Shown one piece after another: positions 54,847 through 64,000 of a stretch of 64,000 bases of DNA. Below the pieces are notes generated by a model. The model did not search any database. It was given only the letters and a program-made list of their open reading frames with translations, and was not told where the DNA came from. The position numbers and the translations under genes were made by a program. How positions within the stretch are numbered: position 1 is the stretch's first letter; each line of letters opens with the position of its first letter. Where the stretch lies: assembly GCA_010093685.1 (NCBI GenBank), contig MU006233.1:930001-994000 (forward strand), given 5' to 3'. Source of the stretch: Ophiobolus disseminans. Taxonomy: Eukaryota > Ascomycota > Dothideomycetes > Pleosporales > Phaeosphaeriaceae.

Positions 54847-57085
54847 GCGCACCGCAGTTGGTCAGTTGGTAGTGGCCGAGATCGGGAAAATGCTCCCATG
54901 CTCCGAAAGGCAAGCGTGCACAGACACGCACGGACTGTCGCGAATGTGGTCACTACGCGGCGCGGGCGCGTCACTGGAACTACCCAGTTTACAACATCTC
55001 GACATAGCAAGCATAGAGCGAACAACAGCCTACTACACAAATCTCATTTTGTATATATCAGCGCAAGAGTAAGCGGTATCGACGGAACATCTCTGAAACA
55101 AGGCATGTGTACCTTCACAAAGAGTAGCGTGTCCGCGTGCTTGCGAATAACACAATCCTTCTGCCGGTGGCGAGATTATCACTTTGTTGCCTACTTTCGT
55201 TCCGCAACTGGAACCAACAAGCCAATGATCCTCAGTCACGGTGATGAGCAAGATTGTTCAGAGAGATAGCGTACCATCTTGTAGAGTATCGTTGAGACTT
55301 TCGCTGTCCATGTTACTTGAGTACCCAGGCAACCGTTCAAGTATTGGGAAGATTCCGAGGTTGAGTTGAACGAGCATATGGAAGTTTGGCCATGATGTAC
55401 GTAACACCCCAATCCTTCTCCGCGGCAGTCGTATCTAATACCGACTTCAAGGTGATCTGCTTGGGTGCTGTCCAAGCATCCGTACTTCCCCGCTTTTTGG
55501 CCGTCTGCATTCGCGAATATCATCTCTATACAACGTCTATGCGGCGTAGTCGGTTCCTCGGTTACGCTATTCGTCTCGATGCACTGTTCTTACACAGTGA
55601 ATTCGCTGTCTGGTTCACGACCGATTGTTTTTTTATGTGGAACGCTAAAACAGTCGGCCGCTTGTTGCCTGAACACGAGTTCTTCTGCAGTGTCCTTATA
55701 CCGAATCTAAAGTTCAGAAAAGCCTAAGGACCCGAAAATGAGGCGACTGGGTCCATTGTTCTGGTACCTGCACTACTACGAGTACTTATGCGTTGCGGGT
55801 GCACTTCTGAAGGTTCAGTGGCGTGCAATTTACTGCATCACTCTAAGCTATCAACCCTACGTTCGTCGAGGCCTTTGGTCGTGAAAAGCCTTCAGAATAT
55901 CTGCTTTGGTAAGATACTGGGATATTCTATGGTGATTGCTGTTTAAAACACGGCTGTATGTGAGACTCTGATGTCCCCGATTCGTGCTTGGGCTGGTGTC
56001 AGGTTCTCATCTTCGCAGAGTGGTTGGACAAGGGCTGAAGCCAAAGGCTAAAGAATCCTTGCAGAGCCTACATGCTAGTGTTACGCAATCACATCAGTTG
56101 TGTGAACATAACTGATCGTGCACCTGGGTGGTATTGTAATCTCGACTGATCCGTACTTCGTACTGAGCTAAGCTCACAGCGGACACAAGAGACTGCCTCG
56201 ACGTTGGGAAGCTCTACCTAGTTGATGATCTTGTTAGCATCATGCAGTGCGGGGACGGAGGTAAAAGGTTATCAACCACAGGTCATTCACCAAAAGGCCG
56301 GGCATTCCTGAGCGGAGATGCAGAAAGTCCTGAAGAGCGAGGGGGAGCCTTGGGCAGTCGCTGAGGTCGAGAGCTAATTTAGTGGTTCAGGTATAATAGA
56401 ATTCATTCAGTCGGAGAGGGGGGAGTGTGTAGCATTTGGGTGCTGCAGGGAATCTTCGCGCTAGAAGCTCGGGAATCCTTCGGTGCGTCGACCCCACTTT
56501 GCTTCCAAGATTCTCTCGCGAGACTATCCCTTCAACTACAGAAATGCTACACGAAACAACACGAAGCGTCGCCGCAATGGCAAGCTGATTATCAGAATAC
56601 AGGATGTCGATCCTTGTAGTCTCCAACAACGCGATAAGGTCATGCTGCTGTAGCAGTACCTACGTTGCCCTAGCTCGGGCTATATTTGGGTTCTTCTCAG
56701 TCATTTCTACTTTTCCCACTTGTTTCAGCGTATGCGGACCACTAGCAGGTAACCTAGATCAGGTTTGAATTCCTCGGCTACATTCCCAACGGCCATTGGG
56801 GTTGATGATGGCAGCTGTATCGCTAAGCTTCAGGAATTTTGTGTACCACCCAAGTAAAGTGATTCCCACCAAGATCATGTCTTTCAACCGGTGGTAGAGG
56901 CTTGCAAGCTTATCTTTATGTGGAATGAGATTTCAATTGTTGAGCAATGGCCTTGTAGCGCCCCTCAGATGTAGTCAGCAGATCCGAGCAGGTATGGAGT
57001 ATATAACCAGCTGCCGCATTGCTGCATTCGCAAGCTGCTCGCTCTCTTCTCCCTTCACTCGACAGCCGATAGCAAGTTAGTAAAG
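54847..57085. other. 2.2-kb intergenic region
   Basis: Frames around 54900-55730 on both strands have no family resemblance or splice-supported extension. The right end is the promoter of the PAN-module gene. Nothing else is recognised. Confidence 0.45.
56999..57006 (+). promoter_or_regulatory. TATA-like box for the PAN-module gene
   Basis: TATATAAC lies about 80 bp before the ATG at 57086, in the expected place for a fungal TATA element, and is followed by a pyrimidine-rich leader. Confidence 0.5.
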
Positions 57086-59927
57086 ATGGATGCTTGCCTA
57101 TTTGTTGCCAACGGCCTGGTGTCCCTCGTCAACGGGCAGGTTCCTACTTTCTCGTACCGGCGGGATGGTCACTCCACCGACTATTTAGGAGTTCAGATGA
57201 CATTCACGCATTCAGGAGGCTCTACATGCTATGGGGTAAGTTCTTCCTCTCCAACGTAAACCTCAGGCACACACACTAATGTCTTTCGTCACCATCAGGC
57301 CACACCTCCATTCACTCCACACATCACAAACGCGGCAGCCGGCTTCTCAAGACCTTGCAGGTTTGTTTACGCATCAGTCAATTCTTATACGGCACTTCTT
57401 TGTACTGCTTCTGTCACCGACGTCCCTAATGGACCCCTCACCATTACTTGGGACGGTGCTGCAGGCGCATCTCCCACCCCAAGAGCGTTCATTGCCACCT
57501 TTGGCCCATCCCCTACTGATACTGAAACCGACACAACCACCACCACCACTACCCAAAACGTTGTTGCGACCACAAGTGTGCTCCCTCGACCCGTCACAAC
57601 GGTCACCCAGACACTGACCGGCACTCAAACTGCGCCACTCCACACTGTACTGGTGACTAGACCAACGACAGTCACTAGCACAATGACTGTATCCTCTTGC
57701 TCTTCGACTTCTCACTCCAGCTCGTCCTCGGTAGCTTCTTCAACGCACTCGTCCTCTGTGCACTCATCGACGTCTCACTCCAGCTCGTCTCACTCGTCCT
57801 CGGTGGCTTCATCGACTCACTCGTCCTCGGTGGATTCATCGACTCACTCGTCCTCGGTGGCTTCATCGACTCACTCGTCCTCGGTGGCCTCATCGACGCA
57901 CTCATCATCCGTGGCCTCATCAACGCCACTGGCATCAAGCAGCTCGTCGCACAGCTCCTCTCAAAGTTCCTCGCACAGTTCCTCTCACAGCTCTTCAGCG
58001 ACTTCGTCGACCACACTTCCATCTTCGACGGTTAGTCGATCGAGTAGCTCCTCATCCTCTGTAGCCTCGTCAATCCCTGTGGCATCAAGAAGCTCCTCCA
58101 GCTCCTCACACGTCAGTTCGTCACGCAGCTCTTCCAGCTCATCGTCTTCACTAACACCCACGCCCACGCCCACGCCTACCCCATCTCTTACACCTTCGAG
58201 AGTTTCGAGTATATCATCATCCGCATCACCAGCTTCAAGCTTTTCGAGGTCCTCGAGCTTTGTCGCATCATCTGCTTTACAATCATCCTCGTCAAGTGCT
58301 CTGGCGTCGCCGAGCGCTACTCCTCCGTCAACTGCCTCCCCATCCTGCCCTGATACGGCCGGCGCGATCTTCAACACTCCGCAGGGAGACTTCATTATTG
58401 AATGCTACTACGACCGCCTCGCTTCGGATTTCGTACAAGCATTCCCAGTACCTTCGAGCTACAGTCAGTGCATTAATGTCTGTGCTTCAGCCGCTGGCTG
58501 CCTGGGAGTATCGTTCGTGCCTACCGGGCCGTGCTACCTGAAATATACCCTCGGAACTCCCACAATCAACGGCAACATCTGGGGCGCTAGACTGTTGGCT
58601 GCCTCCGTAGCGAAACTCCCTCCAGCCTCTTTTCCAAGCTCGACTGCGCTTCCAACTGCGGCCGTGCCCACTGCCACAGTCTTCTGCCCTACGAGCGACG
58701 GCATGATCATAGATACAGCTGCTGGACCATTTGAGGTTGAGTGCGGCACGGATCGCTTTCAGTTTGACTTGGCTGGCTCTCCCGTATTTCCCCGTCCCTT
58801 GAACTACGTAGAGTGCCTGGCTTGCTGCATTGCTAAGATAGAGTGCCGACAAGTCTCGTACTTTCCACCTGGAGAACTCTTGCATGCTCACATCGCGAGA
58901 CCAGATCGAGCCCAAGGAATCGAACCAGTACAAGACCCAGTACAAGTACCTGGTGGACTTTGCTATCTCAAAGGCAATGTCGGCACTCCGAGCACGAATA
59001 ATCCCAATGTGATTGGTGGAAGACTACTCATTGGAAATCAGACGATTTCCTCTCGGGTCTCTACGGCTAGTATGACTGCAACACCCCGCATTTCTGCAGC
59101 ATCCAGTATATCTGCAACGTCCATCATGTCTGCAATACAAACAACTATCTACAGACCTGTGTCAATCACTACCACCAGGGCTGGCAATGACCATCCATAT
59201 CCATATGGTCCAGATGGCCCTGAACCGCCCAAGCCATATTACGGCAATGTACTAACCTGCCCGTACGCTGACGCTTCAACCTACACCAGTAGTTGCGGTG
59301 CCCAGTATGCGATAGAGTGTTTCTCTGATCGAAGTGGCAACGACCGTAAGTAGCTCTCTTCTCATTACTTACTAGGCACTACTAACTGACACAACAGTGT
59401 ATGGAAATGTTCCCCATGTCAGCAGCCTGAACGAATGTGTGAAGGCCTGTGACGACACTCCTGGATGCCTCGCTGTATCATATCGCCCAGGAGCCGACGG
59501 ACCATGCTACATGAAGGGTGCTCTTGGTGCTCTCACGCGGGACGCCAGCATCTGGGGTGCGCGTCAAATCAGCGGATGCACGTCACAGCACCTGCTCAAA
59601 GGTTTGCATCGTAAGCGCGTGGTTCATAGCCCGCTCGCAAAGCGTGCGCCTTATGGTCCGGACTTTACTTACATCAGCTCAACGGTGACATCGACCATCA
59701 CGTCGACAACGACCTCGACTACCTCTACACTGTACGCTTCCTTGCCAGCAGCTTCTTTACCCAGATACTAACGACCTCGTAGCACTGTTACCTCGGCTAC
59801 TGCCATCACCGTCACCATAACGGCTACCGCAACCGCGTTCGTCACGCCTGCGGTCACCACTATAGTGCCCAGCACAGTCGTAGTTTTCACTACGGTTACT
59901 ACTTGCGCTAATGTGCGCCTTTTCTGA
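57086..59927 (+). CDS. Large Ser/Thr-rich protein with three PAN/Apple-like modules, 891 aa
   Basis: Four exons: 57086-57235, 57299-59345, 59398-59731 and 59783-59927. The introns are 63, 52 and 51 nt with clear CTAAC branch points. The N-terminus is only weakly hydrophobic (CLFVANGLVSLVNG), so a signal peptide is uncertain and an upstream exon is possible. Residues about 50-165 are Thr/Pro-rich. About 200-400 is a Ser-rich, mucin-like stalk with repeated SSVASSTHSS text. Three modules follow, each starting with CP and ending with CY(L/M)K plus GARL- or GARQ-like text: about 411-493 (CPDTAG), about 515-640 (CPTSDG) and about 710-800 (CPYADA). Each has the Cys pattern of the PAN/Apple fold seen in fungal wall proteins. 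A Ser/Thr-rich end (TVTSATAITVTIT) closes it. It is probably a heavily O-glycosylated cell-surface or secreted binding protein. The second module carries an extra stretch of about 25 residues before CYLKG. Confidence 0.82.
57715..57960 (+). repeat. Ser-rich minisatellite in the PAN-module gene
   Basis: A 24-27-bp unit (ACTCGTCCTCGGTGGCTTCATCG type) is repeated about eight times with small changes, encoding SSVASSTHS-type repeats. Copies around 57805-57900 are nearly identical. Unit lengths are multiples of three, so expansions keep the frame. The repeat also creates long false frames on other strands. Confidence 0.85.
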
Positions 59928-62163
59928 GCATTTCGTTGGAACCAGTTGAATTGTTGGTTTATATCGTGAATGCGCGAATTACACTGGATTGAGGCGTCGC
60001 ATCGTATCTGAACAAGGCGCATTGCATATGGCAGGCGTTTGCAATTGTTGGTCGCGGCGTCGGTTTCAAAAATATTTTCTCCATTGGAACTTCATCGTGG
60101 AGGTAGCTTTGAGTCCTGTTCACTAGACTGATGTATAATATAATGCTCATACCTCGTAGTCACTTAATGATACCATGCAGTCGTACTGTTGCTTCTGTCA
60201 GCCTCGCGCGATGTGTTCCCCGTAAAGCAGATGCTGTACTCCAAGTTTATCCGCCAGCACGTCCCAGATGGCAACGGCGATTGTGACTGCAGAAGTCCCT
60301 AATACTTCTTCAGTACGTCATCTTATGTGATTAGATATCTCGCTGTTGACCGAGGTTGCTGACTGCATATTCGATTTCCCGGACAATGGGTCTCTCCTCA
60401 GCTAGCGTAAATATTCGTGCTTTGTAAGCGCAGACGCACGGCTGGGTTAGGCCCTGCAAACTCGGGCCGTCCCATCGTCGAACCGTGCCGAACAACATCT
60501 GCATGCCAACTGCTGGCAAACCATCGGACAGGTTCGCGCTCGCCTGCTCTCGCCCTTGGAAGTCGCTCCTTTGACACTTCGGATGGCTGGTAGCTCATAG
60601 ACGTTTTTTACATTCTTCGATAAGCCTGGATGTCTTCGGCGTGATGATGTCTCCAAGGATGTCCACGGGTGGATATGAGATTTAGACGACGACATAAACG
60701 CCATGACCGGTCATCCTCCACTTCAAACTTGTTCGACGTCATGTTTTCTCTCGTGAGATCCACTGCGCCGTTGGAGCATGTTGTCACCTCAGCAGCCAAC
60801 TTCAGCTCTCGAGAGGTACGTAAATTTGCAACCTCATCTGCCTATCGCTCTCACTACTGGACCTGGAGTGCCGGATACTCAGCTTACAAAGTAGTTTGGC
60901 TGGCTGTGGCGTCCAATTCTTACACTCCACGGCACACCTATACCGGCACAAGCAACGCAAGCCCCTCAGGTATGCATATCAGCAGACTGTCAACTTAACA
61001 TATTCCCACTACGAGACTAGTGTGGATCACGTACCCGATTTCGCTTCCGAAAGTGAGAATCTGCCTAGAATGACCATGCGAAGTAATCACTATAGCGAGA
61101 GCAACACCGCCACAATGGCCACGCGACCACGAACTAAAGCACGAACAATCTTCATCTTGGAGTCACTCGAGGGAGTACGTGTAAGCTATCAGTTTTGGGT
61201 GGAGGGCGCATAAGCATTAAGGTCACGGCCAAGACAAAAAGCTTACTGAACACGGCCCATCCTCATCTTAGGTCACGTGCAGATGCTCCAATTGGCACAA
61301 GCGATGGGTCTGCGATGCAGTGCGAGAACTTGGGTGGCAGTCTTCGGAAAACACCGTCCAACACACGCTCTTGACGACGACTACCACAAGCGAAATGACT
61401 CATGAGGCTGGCACATGTGGTATCGACTGTAGACTTTTCTTCTTCTGAACGGTGATGTACTCGGCTCATCGGGTCCCTTAGGACTCAACATTGGGCACCT
61501 TACGAAAACCTCGGGTCACGTTTTGTGCCTATGCTTCTTGGTGTTGAGCATCTCGAGAGCCAAGTTCCTGAGATGAATCATGAAACCCGTTCTACCAGCG
61601 GCTGCAACTTTGCAAAAGAACGAGTACAAGCAGCAACACTCGTTATGGCAGATCCAGCAACTGGTAGGACTCACTGAACGTTCCTATAACCAACACTTTC
61701 ACAATATCTAGGACTTGAGTTATGGGCCTCGCGCCCAGCAAGCCACTCGAAAACACGCAATGCTTATCCATCCTTCGCCGTCGTAGGGTGTGGGTGTCAA
61801 GGTGCCTTTCTCCCACACCAACAGTCCCTAGTGCACCAAAGAAGGGAACATTAGGCCTGCTGATGTCGGTGACTACCGCCTCAGGACGCATACGCCCTAC
61901 CAGTTTGCACGGTCTCATTATCCAAACCCTCATTGACACTCTGACTGATGAGAAATGGCTTCGCTAAGGCCTCAAGAGACTCACATGGCTCCGGCTAGTC
62001 GGATAGAAGCGGCTGGTAGCAACTTCAGGCGGGGTGGGAGAGTGTTTTCGAGGAGGCATAAAAGGACACTCTTTTCCCTTCGAAAAGCTCATCACCACAC
62101 CACATCTTCTCACCTCCAACAACAGCCTCTTCTCCCCATCTATCCATTCATCCATCAGCAAAG
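59928..62163. other. 2.2-kb intergenic region
   Basis: This stretch holds the 3' flank of the PAN-module gene and the upstream region of the cupin gene. Short frames (for example 60669-61213 +) show no family resemblance. No gene is supported. Confidence 0.45.
62057..62065 (+). promoter_or_regulatory. TATA-like box for the cupin gene
   Basis: CATAAAAGG lies about 100 bp before the ATG at 62164, followed by a long pyrimidine-rich leader (TCTTCTC, CATCTTCTCACC), as in highly expressed fungal genes. Confidence 0.45.
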
Positions 62164-63096
62164 ATGCACTCCCCCACCTCGATCCTCGCCCTCCTCGTGG
62201 CAGCCACAGCAGCCTCTCCAGTAGCCCTCGAGAAACCCCAACCCCTCGAAGCCCGCGAAGCCGAAATCTACGCACGCTTCGAGTCCCTCAACCCCCTCAC
62301 AAAGCGCGACGTCAACCCCAACACCGTTAACATCCTCACCCCAGCCCAGCTCACCGCCCAACGCAACGCCCTCTTCCTCGCGCAAACTGAAACTGCCCGC
62401 GAAGCCATCCTCTTCCCCAACGCGCCCAACGCCGCAAACGACACCTTCCAATTCATAAACAACACCGTCACGGCCCCGACAGGCGGAACAATCCTCCTCT
62501 CCACCATCAACAATTTCCCCGCCCTCGGCGCCACGGGCCTCTCGCAGGCCGTCGGATTTGTTAACCCGTGTGGCCTCAACACGCCGCATTGGCACCCGCG
62601 CGCCAATGAGTTTTTGACCGTTACCCAAGGCACGCTTATCGGCGCGCTGCTGCTCGAAAATGACAGCGGCTTTGGGAACGTCGTGGGCGCTGCTCCGCCC
62701 GTCGTGGGCCCGTACCAACAAATCGAAACCACGCTGTCAAACTACACCGGCATGCTTTTCCCCAAGGGCCTGATTCACTGGCAATTCAACCCATCATGCG
62801 AACCCGCCGTGTTTGTCGCCGGGTTCGACATCCCCGACCCAGGCCGCGTCGAGGCGGCGAGAGGCTTTTTCTCGGGCACGCCGGATGAGGTGCTCGATGC
62901 GAGTTTGGGGTACAGCGAGTTCTTGTCGCCGAAGCAGATTGCGGGACTCCGGCCCACGCTGACGAGTAGCTTTACGAGTATTGTGGAGAGCTGTGCGAAG
63001 AAGTGTGGGATTCCGTTTGAGGCGGAGGCTTCACCTGTGAGTTCGAGTGTTACGGCGCCGAGTGCGTCGGCGAGTGGGTATCATTACAGGGCTTAA
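62164..63096 (+). CDS. Secreted germin/spherulin-like cupin, 310 aa
   Basis: Single exon. Residues 1-17 form a signal peptide (SILALLVAATAAS), followed by a pro-region ending in a KR dibasic site (LTKRDV, about 48-49). The cupin domain (about 80-250) has the germin metal-binding motif TPHWHPRANEF with His 142, His 144 and Glu 149. A fourth His in GLIHWQF (about 205) completes the site. Conserved GTLIGALL and MLFPKGLIHW support the germin/spherulin-1a family. These bind manganese. Activities known from relatives are oxalate oxidase or superoxide dismutase, and spherulins accumulate in dormancy or stress. Which applies here cannot be told. The Ser/Ala-rich end (SSSVTAPSASAS) may be O-glycosylated; no GPI signal is seen. 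Codon use is strongly C-ending, suggesting high expression. Confidence 0.93.
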   Translation: MHSPTSILALLVAATAASPVALEKPQPLEAREAEIYARFESLNPLTKRDVNPNTVNILTPAQLTAQRNALFLAQTETAREAILFPNAPNAANDTFQFINNTVTAPTGGTILLSTINNFPALGATGLSQAVGFVNPCGLNTPHWHPRANEFLTVTQGTLIGALLLENDSGFGNVVGAAPPVVGPYQQIETTLSNYTGMLFPKGLIHWQFNPSCEPAVFVAGFDIPDPGRVEAARGFFSGTPDEVLDASLGYSEFLSPKQIAGLRPTLTSSFTSIVESCAKKCGIPFEAEASPVSSSVTAPSASASGYHYRA

Positions 63097-64000
63097 GTGT
63101 TGTGTGTGCGTTCTTGTGCTGAATGTAGCTGGAAGAGGAAAGTGGGTCGGGTTTAGATTTCCTTGCGTTGGTGCGCAGATGGTGAGCTTAATACTGGTGC
63201 GTTGGGAACTGTGGTAGAGAGGAGTGTACTTGGGCGTCCCTTTTTATTTGAGCATAGTCATTCGTTTATCATTTCTTTGCCATAGACCACTGCCAGCAAT
63301 AGCTTAATGACACATCCATTCTTTGGAACCTTTTCACCCTCTCCAGTCGGACGTGGCACGCCAAGTGTAACGGAGAGTTCGTACTCTCATACCTACACTC
63401 CAATGAAAGACAGTTTGCATATCATCCCCACCAAAGAAAACCCCAATAAATATTGAAGGAAATCCTGAGAATAAAATCGATCTCTGTATAATACACCTTG
63501 ACCCATCGCACCACCCAGCACCCACCTCCACAACCCATCAAACCACCATACCCAAACCCCCAACACTCCTCGCAACCGGACCAATGCCCCCGTCAAACAT
63601 TCTCCACCCCTTGATCCAAATACTCAGCCCACACTAGTCGCCAACACCGTCCTACAAGCTGCACAAGACGTAATGCGTTCCATCAACACTCACGCTAGAC
63701 AGCAACAAAACTATGCCTACAGAATCGAGTTCTCGGGGCCAAGACTTCAAAAACATACTTCGAACATGATAGTATTCAAATATATACACAAGTAAGCCAA
63801 TCTCCCTTTCACAAATGTAAACCCCCTCTGAACACCAATATAACAAGCCCGCCTGTATACAAAAGGGAATAACGCCGAGCTCGACAAACTGTACAAGGTC
63901 GAGTATCGACAATATCCAAAACAAATTAACGCCCACGCATGTTTTGTCTATGTAGCGCCTTTCCTTTACCATATCTAAAACGCCGTGGCGATGAGGTAAC
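63097..64000. other. 3' flank of the cupin gene, nothing recognised
   Basis: No gene, RNA or repeat is seen to the end of the window. Minus-strand frames at 63334-63972 are unsupported. Confidence 0.45.

Noticed and set aside
57675..58395. Long minus-strand frames opposite the Ser-rich stalk
   Set aside because: They arise from the minisatellite on the other strand and have no start context or domain.
62155..62721. 188-residue minus-strand frame over the cupin gene
   Set aside because: It is an antisense shadow of strongly C-ending codons in the cupin gene.

Overview
The window is nuclear DNA of a filamentous ascomycete (Pezizomycotina, most likely Dothideomycetes/Pleosporales). The evidence is short introns (about 40-150 nt) with GT..CTAAC..AG signals, a Woronin-body HEX1 gene, HET-domain, MYND and PAN/mucin gene families, a class V chitinase, and a Ty1/copia retrotransposon. 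Gene models were built by hand from open frames, splice signals and remembered protein families. No search was run, so exon ends are predictions.

Left third (1-23.4 kb), an accessory-looking region: a HET-domain pseudogene (0.8-3.1 kb, -); a conserved fungal protein (4.3-6.1 kb, -); a PGAP4-like GPI-glycan glycosyltransferase (6.8-8.1 kb, +); a broken GNAT-like gene (9.2-10.5 kb, +); then a compact three-gene island: kinase A (11.4-13.5 kb, +), a CorA-like two-TM membrane protein (14.6-16.6 kb, +) and kinase B (16.7-19.7 kb, -). The two kinases are paralogues that share an unusual N-terminal region, and they flank the membrane protein. A small unknown gene follows at 22.8-23.4 kb.

Middle (23.7-38.7 kb): a complete Ty1/copia element (23678-29231, - orientation) with identical 214-bp LTRs, a CAAAA target duplication and one in-frame stop in gag-pol. 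Next come a small secreted 8-cysteine protein, a PAN/mucin-like gene with a frameshift, a MYND-finger pseudogene with three in-frame stops, a 3.6-kb gene-poor block holding degenerate repeats, and a 2-oxoglutarate/Fe(II) oxygenase.

Right part (39-64 kb), mostly core genes: HEX1 (-), a secreted GH18 chitinase with an embedded CBM18 (+), a CCDC47/DUF1682 ER protein (-), a very small cytochrome c oxidase VIIa-type subunit with an 8-nt first coding exon (-) divergent from a mitochondrial PPR-type protein (+), a degenerate ~185-bp repeat block, a PaiB-like FMN-binding protein (+) tail to tail with an F-box-like protein (-), a large Ser/Thr-rich protein with three PAN-like modules (+), and a secreted germin/spherulin-like cupin (+).

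Themes: several family genes (HET, MYND, GNAT-like, PAN) are broken, and most of their stops fit C:G to T:A transitions, as expected from RIP or similar decay. The kinase/CorA-like/kinase island is the best candidate for an undescribed system.
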